This document shows, one piece after another, positions 55,564 to 64,000 of a stretch of DNA of 64,000 nucleotides. Both the position numbers and the translations under genes were made by a program. Below the pieces are notes generated by a model. The model made no database searches and was not told the DNA's origin. It saw nothing but the letters and a program-made list of their open reading frames with translations. Each line of letters begins with the position of its first letter. Within the stretch, counting starts at the first letter, position 1. The stretch covers positions 1,426,001-1,490,000 of the forward strand of contig NZ_CP032286.1 in assembly GCF_002165305.2 (NCBI RefSeq), given 5' to 3'. Source of the DNA: Acinetobacter sp. WCHA55 (GTDB taxonomy: Bacteria > Pseudomonadota > Gammaproteobacteria > Pseudomonadales > Moraxellaceae).

Positions 55564-56775
55564 TTAGACAGCCGCTCTAAAATCGACTACTGAAGCACTT
55601 GATTTGAGCGCTGCTTTAAAGATGTCAACCACTTGAGCATGGGTTGCTTTACGTGGATTCGTCAGCATGCAGGCATCTTTTTGCGCGTTTTCAGACATAA
55701 TGCCCAAATCTTGTTCTTTTACACCCAGTTCAGACAAGCTTGATGGAATACCAATAGATGCAGATAATTCGCGAATCGCGTCAATTGCAGCATATCCAGC
55801 TTCTGTCACAGTTAAGCCCGTGGTGTTAACTCCCATCAGCTCAGCAATACGTGCATAACGGTCAGGGCAGGCAATTAAGTTGAATTCACAAACGTGTGGA
55901 AGTAGGACTGCATTACATACGCCGTGAGGTAAGTTATAGAAGCCACCAAGTTGGTGAGCCATCGCATGGACATAACCTAGAGATGCATTGTTAAATGCCA
56001 TACCTGCTAAATATTGAGCATAACTCATTGCATCACGAGCTTCTAAGTTTTCACCGTTCGCAACTGCTGGGCTTAACCATTCGCTAATCATCGAAATGGC
56101 TTTTTCAGCACAGGCATCGGTGATTGGATTTGCCGCTGTTGAAACATAAGCTTCTACTGCATGGGTTAATGCATCCATACCTGTTGCTGCTGTTAAGCTT
56201 GCAGGTTTTGCAATCATCAGTTTAGGGTCATCAATAGCAATCAGTGGAGTGCAGCGCCAGTCTACAATTGCCATTTTTACATGCGTATCTGTATTGGTAA
56301 TAATACAGAAGCGTGTCATTTCTGATGCTGTACCTGCCGTGGTGTTGATGGCAATAAGAGGGGTCATTGGAACCGTACTTTTATCAATTCCTTCGTAGTC
56401 ACGAATATGACCACCACCGGCAGTCACAAGTCCAATACCTTTAGCGCAGTCGTGCGAAGAACCACCACCTAAGGACACAATAAAGTCACAACCTTGTTCG
56501 TTATACGCAGTCACGCCGTTGTGGACATTGATGTCAGTTGGGTTCGGTTCTGCACCAGGGAAGATGTGGCTATCAACACCTGCATCTTTGAGATATCCTG
56601 CAATGGTGTCAGCTACGCCAAATTTAAATAAACCTGCGTCGGTTACAATCAGTGCTTTTTTTGCACCGAGGTTTTGTGCTTTACCACCAATTTCTTTGGC
56701 ACAGCCTGGGCCAAAAAGTGAAACGCAAGGGATATAAAAACCGTTCGTTTGATCTGCAATATTTTTAAAAGCCAT
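55564..56775 (-). CDS. Iron-containing alcohol dehydrogenase
   Basis: This 403-residue group III dehydrogenase starts at 56775 (MAFKNIADQTNGFYIPCVSL) after AGAAGGAATC. The coenzyme motif is IVSLGGGSSHDCAKGIGLV. The iron ligands are in DALTHAVEAYV and AMAHQLGGFYNLPHGVCNAV. It interconverts alcohols and aldehydes. Beside the ethanolamine genes it may reduce excess acetaldehyde to ethanol or oxidise ethanol. The long 3' structure at 55444-55535 ends its transcript. Confidence 0.94.
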   Translation of the reverse strand: MAFKNIADQTNGFYIPCVSLFGPGCAKEIGGKAQNLGAKKALIVTDAGLFKFGVADTIAGYLKDAGVDSHIFPGAEPNPTDINVHNGVTAYNEQGCDFIVSLGGGSSHDCAKGIGLVTAGGGHIRDYEGIDKSTVPMTPLIAINTTAGTASEMTRFCIITNTDTHVKMAIVDWRCTPLIAIDDPKLMIAKPASLTAATGMDALTHAVEAYVSTAANPITDACAEKAISMISEWLSPAVANGENLEARDAMSYAQYLAGMAFNNASLGYVHAMAHQLGGFYNLPHGVCNAVLLPHVCEFNLIACPDRYARIAELMGVNTTGLTVTEAGYAAIDAIRELSASIGIPSSLSELGVKEQDLGIMSENAQKDACMLTNPRKATHAQVVDIFKAALKSSASVVDFRAAV

Positions 56776-57014
56776 GGTGCGATTCCTTCTACCATTATTT
56801 ATGTTGTTATCGGTGCTCATTACCGTTTTTAGAGTATTGAATGATTCAAAAAACTTGTGTACCTACCAAATACCTACCATGAGTAAGGGAATGAGGAGAA
56901 ATAGCTTCATCGAAGAGAGTTGCTAGCGATAAAAGGCATAGCCTGTGGTTCAGGATTTGTTTATATTAGTTTTGAAGTTGTGGTGAAAATAGCCAAATTC
57001 AAAGAGGGTCAGCT

Positions 57015-58979
57015 GTGGAGCAAAATGATAAGCTTAAACAATATCAAAGTCTTGCAATACAGTTAAGACAAGTTGTTCCGAGTATTCAGCAGCTTTATCA
57101 CGAGCAGTCCGCTTTTCTTTCCACACTCAATGTGCAAAACGTTTTAAGTGTTGACGTAAAACAACAGCGGATTCAAATTTTAAATCATTGTTTTCATATT
57201 CAGTTTTATGCACCGACGGAACAAGCGGAGCTATGTGTCCCGCAGTTTATCTATCAGGAGCACTATGCAGAAGCGCTAGAAGAGTTTTGTTTACACGACA
57301 TTATGTTTTTAGTGGGTGATCAATCACCACAACATTCTTTGTATTTGCGCAATAAAGTTAAACAGTTGCGTCAGTTGATTCTTCAACAGGTATTTGTTTT
57401 ATTCGATGGGCCGAATCGCGTGCAAACGGTTTTGACTGAAATACGGCAAACGCAATCAGAACTCTTTCAACAACTGTGCCAGCAATTTGGATTAAATACA
57501 GCTGATCTAGCTTCTGAGCGAAGTCTTTTAGCCGAGTTGCAGCACTTATGCAGCTTAGATACAGAACAGGCGGAAAATATTTTACCGCTGCAGTCTTTGA
57601 TGAGTAGTTATGATGAGCTGTGTTGTAGTGCTAGTCAATTCTTAGATCCGTATGTGTATCGCATTGTACAAACGGCATTTCCTGAAAGGTTTTCTTTACA
57701 AGAGTTGATGGATCATAAGCATGACATTCACTTGTTATATCCACATGCTAAAGAGCAGCCCCATCTACTTTGCTTTGTGCGACTTATGCATCGGGATCTT
57801 TGGGCATCTCCTAATTTATTGGCAAAGCGACATTTCTTAAAAGTTGAAAATAAGTTATGGCAAAAGAAGGTCGCAAAACTCCCGATTTTTGATGAAAGTC
57901 GTACTGTAAACTGGTTATTCAAACAAAAAGCGGTGGTGGCAGATTGGGTTAGTCAAAATATTCAACACAGTAGTATACGCGTTGCAGTAACGGCTTTAAG
58001 TTATCTCGATACGCAGTCTTATCATCCCGAAATTATTGTGACCACCTTAAAGTACTTCCAACATGTCGCGGCGCGTTTATTTATACAAAGTTGCTATGAA
58101 CATGCCCTACAACAGCATTGGTTTGAGCTTGAAGCTAACCAGCATGTGGTCTTAAAAAATAGACGCCAAGATATGGATGATCAGCGTATAGCAATTAGCC
58201 CGTCTATTTTGTATTTAGATGAATGGCTCGAACTGTTGCACCGTGTGGTCGAACAACAACCTGAATGGGGGAAACGGGTCTACACAAAATTGAGTCGTGT
58301 AATGCAGGCCTATATTCAGCATCTAGATAAAATTGCGCAGAAACTTCCTGAGGACTTAGTGATTTATTTTAGTGAAGACAAGCAACAAAACCGTGATTTT
58401 TATTTTCAGTTAAAGCAACATAAACTGCATATTGAACGCTTTAGACAGTTGTTTTATCTAAATCGGCCTCCTTTACGAGTTTCGGTGTTTGATGCTTATG
58501 TGCGCGATTATTTGCCTGAACATTTTGAGACGCAAAAGGAGGTTTTAAAAAATGTCACATGGAAGAGCCTATTTCATCAGGCTGTGCAGTGGCATGATCA
58601 ATTGCATAGCCAAGAGTTACTCGCTGAACTGAAACGAAAGCTTGGTTGCATCTCATGGCAACCAATCAGTCATGAAGCTTATTATTTTATTGAGAGTTGG
58701 GTGTTTGAGGAGCTCAAAGATATTGATCGTATCATTGCCGAGTCACGTCGTTTTCAACATTGTTTAGCGGCCAGTTTTGCTGAGCGAATTATTGTACGTG
58801 AATATGTTGCATTTCATATGAGTCATACCGATGCACAGCGGCACTTGACGCTCGGTTGTCACTATATTGCAGGACAACTGTTATTTGATCAGCTTGAATA
58901 TCCAAACAACCAAAAAGCGCTACCCGATGATGTTGTGGTCGCTGAACAATTCATTGCCATGCTGAATCAAACCCTATAA
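57015..58979 (+). CDS. Large hypothetical protein, 654 residues
   Basis: This soluble, helical, Gln/Leu/His-rich protein begins at a GTG (57015) after AGAGGGTC. No signal peptide, membrane helix or known catalytic motif is seen. The frame is long, uninterrupted and codon-typical, so the gene is real. It stands alone, 128 bases before the helicase gene on the same strand. Possible assignments such as a scaffold or DNA-associated protein would be guesses. Confidence 0.8.
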   Translation: MEQNDKLKQYQSLAIQLRQVVPSIQQLYHEQSAFLSTLNVQNVLSVDVKQQRIQILNHCFHIQFYAPTEQAELCVPQFIYQEHYAEALEEFCLHDIMFLVGDQSPQHSLYLRNKVKQLRQLILQQVFVLFDGPNRVQTVLTEIRQTQSELFQQLCQQFGLNTADLASERSLLAELQHLCSLDTEQAENILPLQSLMSSYDELCCSASQFLDPYVYRIVQTAFPERFSLQELMDHKHDIHLLYPHAKEQPHLLCFVRLMHRDLWASPNLLAKRHFLKVENKLWQKKVAKLPIFDESRTVNWLFKQKAVVADWVSQNIQHSSIRVAVTALSYLDTQSYHPEIIVTTLKYFQHVAARLFIQSCYEHALQQHWFELEANQHVVLKNRRQDMDDQRIAISPSILYLDEWLELLHRVVEQQPEWGKRVYTKLSRVMQAYIQHLDKIAQKLPEDLVIYFSEDKQQNRDFYFQLKQHKLHIERFRQLFYLNRPPLRVSVFDAYVRDYLPEHFETQKEVLKNVTWKSLFHQAVQWHDQLHSQELLAELKRKLGCISWQPISHEAYYFIESWVFEELKDIDRIIAESRRFQHCLAASFAERIIVREYVAFHMSHTDAQRHLTLGCHYIAGQLLFDQLEYPNNQKALPDDVVVAEQFIAMLNQTL

Positions 58980-59107
58980 CCAAGGTCTTAAAAATTAAAC
59001 AACAATGGACTTAATTTGTCGCACAACATTTACTGTGAGACGAGATCTGCTTAACTTTTTAGCAAAAAATCGGTAGGCTATAGCCGTTCATCAATGGTAT
59101 AGGTCTT

Positions 59108-60823
59108 ATGAAGCAAGAAACTGCACTCAAACTCTTAAAAGCGGGCGAAAATGTCTTTTTAACCGGTTCCGCTGGTGCAGGAAAAACCTATACGCTGAAC
59201 CAATACATTAACTATTTAAAAGCCCGCAAAGTGCCAGTGGCGATCACAGCCTCTACCGGTATTGCCGCAACGCATATGAATGGCATGACCATTCATACTT
59301 GGGCCGGCATTGGAATTAAAGATGCGTTGGGGGAAGATGAACTCAAACGCATGAAAGAACGTAAATACTTAAAAGAGCATTTAGAAAATGCCCAAGTCTT
59401 AATCATCGATGAAATTTCGATGCTACATGCGAAACAGCTCAATTTGGTCAATAAAGTCCTTAAGTTCTTTAAAGAAAGTGAAGAACCATTTGGCGGGATT
59501 CAAGTGATTGTGGCAGGTGACTTCTTCCAGTTACCGCCCGTTGGTAAAAATGAAGAACGCAATCGCGATAAATTCTGTTTTATGTCAGATGCTTGGGTGG
59601 AAGCCAAGTTTCGTGTGTGCTATTTGACCGAGCAGCACCGTCAGGGCAATGATTATCTTAATGATATTTTAAATGCCATTCGCAGTCAGAGTATTAATTC
59701 TCAGCACTTGCAGGCTTTACAAGCCACACGTCAGCAAGATATTGGAGAAACCTTTACACGTTTATACACCCATAATATGGACGTGGACACCATCAACTTC
59801 AAACATTTAAATGAAATTGAAAATGAAGGCCGACAGTTTGAGGCGGTGTGTGATGGCAATGATAAGCTTATTGAAACGTTAAAGTCGTCTGTGCGCGCAC
59901 CTGAAAACCTCACTCTCAAGAAAAATGCCAAAGTGATGTTTGTAAAGAACAACTTCGATGTGGGCTATATCAATGGTAGCTTAGGTGAAGTGGTGGGTTT
60001 TGAGGAAGATGAAGACTTTGGGATCTTGCCGAAGGTCAAACTGACTGATGGTACGGTACTGGTGGTCGAGCCTGAAACATGGTCGGTGGACAATGATGCA
60101 GGCAAAACCATTGCCAGTTTTCAGCAGATTCCATTGCGATTAGCGTGGGCCATAACTATTCACAAATCTCAAGGCATGACTTTAGCGGCAGCAGAAATTA
60201 ACCTGAGCCATACTTTTGAAAAAGGACAGGGCTATGTGGCTTTGTCGCGTTTAAAGACTTTAGAGGGTTTAAGATTACTGGGTTTTAATGAACAAGCTTT
60301 GGAGCTAGATAGTCTAGCCATTAAAGCAGACCGCCGTTTCCAAGAACTGTCCGATGAAGCCGAAACACACTTTGAGCTCATTGATCTAGAGCCACAACAC
60401 AAGGCCTTTATTCGTCACTGTGGCGGAACGCTCAATGAAGTTGAGATTGAGCGTAACGAAAAGAAAATTGCCCGTAATGCAGGTAAAGCCAACTATGCTT
60501 CTGCAACACTCGATGAAACACGTGAACTTTTTGAAGGTGGTTATGAAATTGCCGATATCGCACAAGAGCGCGGGTTGACGGCTGCAACGATTATCAACCA
60601 TTTGGCGAAGCTACATAAAGAACAGGGCTTAGACATTTCTGTAGCTCATCCAGGCGAAGAAGTGGTAGAGCAAGTGCGAAAAATTTATAAACGTCTCATG
60701 AAACGTCAGCAAGCCGAACACTTTAGTGAAGATGGTGCGATTAAGCTTCGCCCTATTGTGGAACTAACCAATCCACGTATGGGCTATGACCAAGTTCGCT
60801 TAGCGCTGTTATATATTGAATAG
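59108..60823 (+). CDS. PIF1-like SF1 DNA helicase with C-terminal HTH
   Basis: This 571-residue ATPase/helicase has Walker A NVFLTGSAGAGKTYTLNQYI and Walker B QVLIIDEISMLHAKQLN. Motif III is VIVAGDFFQLPPVG, and the UvrD_C_2 motifs RLAWAITIHKSQGMTLAAAE and GYVALSRLKTLEGLRLLGF are complete. After about residue 430 comes a basic linker, then an HTH_40-like domain (LFEGGYEIADIAQERGLTAA, TIINHLAKLH) of the type seen at RecQ ends. It should unwind DNA 5'-3', perhaps at G4 or fork structures. Confidence 0.92.
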   Translation: MKQETALKLLKAGENVFLTGSAGAGKTYTLNQYINYLKARKVPVAITASTGIAATHMNGMTIHTWAGIGIKDALGEDELKRMKERKYLKEHLENAQVLIIDEISMLHAKQLNLVNKVLKFFKESEEPFGGIQVIVAGDFFQLPPVGKNEERNRDKFCFMSDAWVEAKFRVCYLTEQHRQGNDYLNDILNAIRSQSINSQHLQALQATRQQDIGETFTRLYTHNMDVDTINFKHLNEIENEGRQFEAVCDGNDKLIETLKSSVRAPENLTLKKNAKVMFVKNNFDVGYINGSLGEVVGFEEDEDFGILPKVKLTDGTVLVVEPETWSVDNDAGKTIASFQQIPLRLAWAITIHKSQGMTLAAAEINLSHTFEKGQGYVALSRLKTLEGLRLLGFNEQALELDSLAIKADRRFQELSDEAETHFELIDLEPQHKAFIRHCGGTLNEVEIERNEKKIARNAGKANYASATLDETRELFEGGYEIADIAQERGLTAATIINHLAKLHKEQGLDISVAHPGEEVVEQVRKIYKRLMKRQQAEHFSEDGAIKLRPIVELTNPRMGYDQVRLALLYIE

Positions 60824-60924
60824 CATCTTAAAGGCAGGGAGGCTCGTGCAGAAATTTCTTACTTACTTTGCCCAGAACTTCAGTTAAACTGAATTTTAAG
60901 GGATAAGAATAACTTAGAATCGTA

Positions 60925-61908
60925 ATGAAATTGACAGCTTGGTACACGCTACGCAAATTTGTTTATAACAATTTGCATAATGAAGACTATGAGACACCCT
61001 TAAGTCGAGGGTTCAACTATTTTCTCATTGCACTGATTATGAGTAATGCTGTTGCAGTCTTACTGGAGTCGGTACAAAAGTACTATCTATCGTATCAAGA
61101 CTTTTTCTATTATTTTGAAATCTTTTCTATTATTGTTTTTAGTGTTGAATATCTTTTACGTTTTTGGTCGATTGCCGAATCTAATAGTTTTGAGTCAGAT
61201 TGGAAAAACCGCCTCAATTGGGTCAAAAGTGGTGGGGCGATTATCGACCTCTTGGCTATTCTACCTGCGTATTTAAACTTCTTTGTTCAGTTCGACTTAC
61301 GATTCTTAAGAATTGTTCGTTTACTCCGACTTCTCAAATTAACCCGCTACTTTGTCTCGTTACAAATTTTATTACGGGTTATTGAACGCGAAAAAGGCTC
61401 GTTTCAAGCAGTTATTTTCATTTTAGTAATTATGATCATTATGGCGGCTGCAGGGGTGTATTTGATTGAAAGTCAGGCCCAGCCTGAAGTTTTCAGCTCT
61501 ATTCCCGCCTCAATGTGGTGGGCCGTAGTTACACTGACCACCGTGGGCTATGGCGATGTGACACCTATTACTCCGTTAGGACGTTTTCTTGGAGCGATTA
61601 TTACCATCTTAGGTGTAGGTTTAGCCGCATTACCTGCGGGTATTTTGGCGAATGGTTTAGCCAATGAATTGGAGCAGCGTAAAGAAAAACTTGAACTTAG
61701 ATTTCGAGAATTAATCCAAAATAGCGATATTGATTTTGTCTTAGAAACAGAAAAAATTGATGAAGTTCGTAAAGAAGTTGGGCTAACCAAAGAACAAACA
61801 CACGATATTATTCTACAACTCATTCGTGAACAAAAAGAAGAGTCTTTAAGGCAAGAGCGTGACCAATATGCCTATTGTCCGCACTGCGGTAAAAAACTAC
61901 CCGAATGA
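60925..61908 (+). CDS. Voltage-gated-type potassium channel with C-terminal zinc ribbon
   Basis: This 327-residue six-TM ion transporter has an S4-like basic helix FDLRFLRIVRLLRLLKLTRY, the filter TLTTVGYGDVTPI, and S6 ITILGVGLAALPAGILANGL. A coiled-coil cytoplasmic part (LEQRKEKLELRFRELIQ) is followed at the extreme end by CPHCGKKLPE, half of a zinc ribbon. The tail could bind metal across subunits or sense redox. It is a different gene family from the two-TM channel at 2248. Confidence 0.92.
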   Translation: MKLTAWYTLRKFVYNNLHNEDYETPLSRGFNYFLIALIMSNAVAVLLESVQKYYLSYQDFFYYFEIFSIIVFSVEYLLRFWSIAESNSFESDWKNRLNWVKSGGAIIDLLAILPAYLNFFVQFDLRFLRIVRLLRLLKLTRYFVSLQILLRVIEREKGSFQAVIFILVIMIIMAAAGVYLIESQAQPEVFSSIPASMWWAVVTLTTVGYGDVTPITPLGRFLGAIITILGVGLAALPAGILANGLANELEQRKEKLELRFRELIQNSDIDFVLETEKIDEVRKEVGLTKEQTHDIILQLIREQKEESLRQERDQYAYCPHCGKKLPE

Positions 61909-62053
61909 ATTATGCCAGTCAGTTAAGGAGTTTCGTATTTAACTTCCTATTGTGGATGACGTTATCGCGTATCGAATAAAATCTAGTGTTTAAAAAGAAA
62001 ATGCCAGTAGGATTCTTTATGGTCTGACATTAATCTGAATGACCGATTGTAAA

Positions 62054-62099
62054 AGCGTGTATAAAAATACGTCTGAACTTTTATACACGCTGATTGTTT
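62054..62099. terminator. Hairpin between the channel and MFS genes
   Basis: AGCGTGTATAAAA (62054-62066) pairs perfectly with TTTTATACACGCT (62079-62091), then GATTGTTTTT. It may serve both convergent genes. Confidence 0.7.
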
Positions 62100-62123
62100 T
62101 TAGATGAAGTCATTAATTGGGGT

Positions 62124-63344
62124 TTAACAAGTCTGATTTGCATCATTTTTACATGTGGATATCGACTTTTTCTCATGCTGAAAAGCCAACAATAAAATAA
62201 TCAATCCACCTAAGCTCAGTAAAACCCCGACCCAGATTGGGGCTAGCCAGCCTAAACCTTGGCTAATTAACCAACCACCGAGGAAGGCACCAAAAGCATT
62301 GGCAATATTAAATGCGGAGTGATTCAGCGAGGCTGCTAAACCTTGTGCGTTGCCAGCGACATCCATCAAGCGAGTTTGTAGTAAAGGCCCCAAACCAGCA
62401 ATACTAAAGCTAACCAAGAAAAGAGCAATAAAAGCAGTGGCAAGGTGATCCATAGATAAAGCACAAAGCACATAAGAGCAGGCGTTGGAAACTAGGACCC
62501 AAATAATCGCTTTATTTAAGTTCTTATCGGCAAAGTGTCCTGCGACGACACCGCCGACCACCAACCCGAGCCCAATACATGCCAGTGCAAATGGAATGAC
62601 TTGAATGCTGGCATGGGTATATTCAGTCAAAATAGGCGATACATAACTATAAACAGAAAACAGCCCACCAAATCCAATTGCACCGACAGCAAGCGTGAGC
62701 CACATTTGTGTATTTTTAAGCCCACGCAGTTCATTTTGAATGCTGGCTGTGTGATCCAGTTGCATTTTTGGTAAGCCAAAACAAATTGCGACCACAGTCA
62801 AAAATGCGATAGATGCAGAAAACTCAAAACCTGCCCGCCAACCATACAGCTGACCCAGCCATGTCGCAAAAGGCACACCAATCACGGTCGCAACATTCAG
62901 CCCCATCATGAGCATTGCAACAGCCGAAGCACGTTTTTGTTTTCCTGCAAACTCTGCAACTACCAAAGCTGCAATACCAAAGTAAGCGCCGTGAGGGAAA
63001 CCAGCAATAAAACGTGAAACCAACATAGACTCATAGCTATTTGCGAGTGCTGTACTGGCATTGGCGATACCATAAAATAGCATAAGTCCAATTAAGAGCG
63101 TTTTACGCGGAACCTTTGCTGCTAGAATGGCAATCACTGGCGCACCAATAGTCACTCCCAAAGCGTAGGCACTAATGAAATGCCCTGTGATAGGTATACT
63201 GAGCTTGAAACTTTGTGAGATCTCTTGGATGAGTCCCATTGCAACGAATTCAGTTGTACCAATACAAAAACCACCGAGTGCCAATGCCAAAATAATGACA
63301 AACAAGTGGCGGGTTGGCGGGGGGCTATTTTCTTGAGAGGACAT
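62124..63344 (-). CDS. DHA1-type MFS exporter
   Basis: This 406-residue inner-membrane transporter has 12 TM helices. The family opening is LALGGFCIGTTEFVAMGLIQ, motif A is in AILAAKVPRKTLLIG, and FIAGFPHGAYFGIAALVVAE belongs to the YdhP/AraJ-like drug or sugar exporters. The substrate is unknown. The tail is hydrophilic with two Cys. Confidence 0.9.
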   Translation of the reverse strand: MSSQENSPPPTRHLFVIILALALGGFCIGTTEFVAMGLIQEISQSFKLSIPITGHFISAYALGVTIGAPVIAILAAKVPRKTLLIGLMLFYGIANASTALANSYESMLVSRFIAGFPHGAYFGIAALVVAEFAGKQKRASAVAMLMMGLNVATVIGVPFATWLGQLYGWRAGFEFSASIAFLTVVAICFGLPKMQLDHTASIQNELRGLKNTQMWLTLAVGAIGFGGLFSVYSYVSPILTEYTHASIQVIPFALACIGLGLVVGGVVAGHFADKNLNKAIIWVLVSNACSYVLCALSMDHLATAFIALFLVSFSIAGLGPLLQTRLMDVAGNAQGLAASLNHSAFNIANAFGAFLGGWLISQGLGWLAPIWVGVLLSLGGLIILLLAFQHEKKSISTCKNDANQTC

Positions 63345-63572
63345 AAGCAGAGGAGAAAATGAAAAGTATTATACGTTCTTTATCACATGAAAATTTGGTT
63401 GTTCTAAAAAAGTTATAAGTGAACTAAGCAAGCGTAATATTTATATGAACTCTGAAGATTCTGCATGATGCATATTTATTCATAGCGCTAGATTGAGTGC
63501 CCATTTTTTAAAAAATTAAATTTAAAAGCAGCAAATAAGATTAACCTGACCTGAGAGTTTGGATTTGCTAGG

Positions 63573-64000
63573 CTAGGACTGTCCTGTACCAATGATTAGG
63601 GTAAGTAAACCAGCAGCAATGAGTGGGCCGACTGGAACGCCACGCAGTAAAGCAACCCCTGCAACGGTTCCAACCAGCAAGCCTGCAACAACATCGGGTT
63701 GGTTTGACATTAGTTTCACACCACGACCACCTAGCCATGCAACCAAAACACCAATGGCGATAGCAAGTAACGATTTAACACTTAAAAAAGATTTAAAAAT
63801 ACTTTCACCGCTAATTCTACCACTTGCAATAGGCACTAAAACTGCAATGGTTAAAATGATGATCCCGATATTTAATCCATGTTGTTGAATTAGAGGTAAG
63901 TATTCACTTAGTGGCGTCATCCGCAAAATAATGAGTACAGCAGCAGCAATGGTTACTGCAGAGTTGTGACTGAAAATACCGCAAGCAAGCAGGATCAATA
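63573..64000 (-). CDS. DUF441 membrane protein (YeaL-like), 5' end outside window
   Basis: The frame is open to the window edge. The apparent first codon at 63998 is an internal TTG (Leu). The sequence [20 protein letters not shown], then IPIASG-type [29 protein letters not shown] and [17 protein letters not shown] matches YeaL/DUF441 over its length. It has four to five TM helices. About ten N-terminal residues are missing. The function is unknown. Confidence 0.88.
   Translation of the reverse strand, partial: LILLACGIFSHNSAVTIAAAVLIILRMTPLSEYLPLIQQHGLNIGIIILTIAVLVPIASGRISGESIFKSFLSVKSLLAIAIGVLVAWLGGRGVKLMSNQPDVVAGLLVGTVAGVALLRGVPVGPLIAAGLLTLIIGTGQS

Overview
The window looks like an Acinetobacter chromosome. 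The base composition is AT-rich, there is a full-length 1180-bp ISAba1 with its 16-bp terminal repeats and 9-bp target duplication, an IS30 element whose right end reads like ISAba125, an UmuD with the long amino-terminal extension known from Acinetobacter, and a compartment-free ethanolamine locus. The species cannot be fixed from this stretch. No rRNA, tRNA or CRISPR array was seen.

Region 1 (1-10.9 kb) is an accessory island, almost all on the minus strand. From left to right it holds a DUF4062 protein cut by the window edge, an IS3-family element, a two-TM potassium-channel-like gene with an IS30 element lodged against its 5' end, a four-gene UmuD/UmuC (Pol V) operon with a palindromic candidate operator, a SRAP-domain protein, two unknown membrane-anchored proteins, a frameshifted DUF2591-like phage gene and a tyrosine integrase. 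The integrase ends the island just upstream of icd.

Region 2 (11.2-31.6 kb) is mostly core genome: icd, a pair of odd small genes (one a 57-residue protein that is more than half glutamine, one a 38-residue very basic peptide), an M23 lipoprotein disrupted by ISAba1, a YbfB-type MFS protein, a flavin reductase, tcyP, a PhzF protein, an M16 peptidase with a possible Fur box, an amidohydrolase, a DUF3144 protein, two CYTH-CHAD paralogues, an Mpo1-like protein, thiE and hemL.

Region 3 (31.6-35.7 kb) is a patch of decay and exchange: a GlcG/HbpS pseudogene with one in-frame stop, a very AT-rich stretch, an IS5-family element without a visible target duplication followed by an orphan terminator, and a LysR regulator divergent from a tautomerase-racemase pair.

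Region 4 (35.8-47.5 kb) holds housekeeping and small genes: ruvC, fxsA, a LysE exporter, metK, tkt, a GNAT protein, a YceI protein, a class I amidotransferase, and a TetR regulator divergent from an SDR/DsbA-like pair.

Region 5 (47.5-56.8 kb) is a compact ethanolamine unit: permease eat, then eutB and eutC, with an acetaldehyde dehydrogenase, a GAF-domain regulator divergent from it, a hydrolase, and an iron alcohol dehydrogenase whose 3' region carries an unusual three-way-junction structure. Ammonia-lyase would give acetaldehyde, which the dehydrogenases oxidise or reduce. No shell or reactivase gene is present.

Region 6 (57-64 kb) holds a 654-residue unknown protein, a PIF1-like helicase, a voltage-gated-type channel with a zinc-ribbon tail, an MFS exporter and a DUF441 protein cut by the window end.
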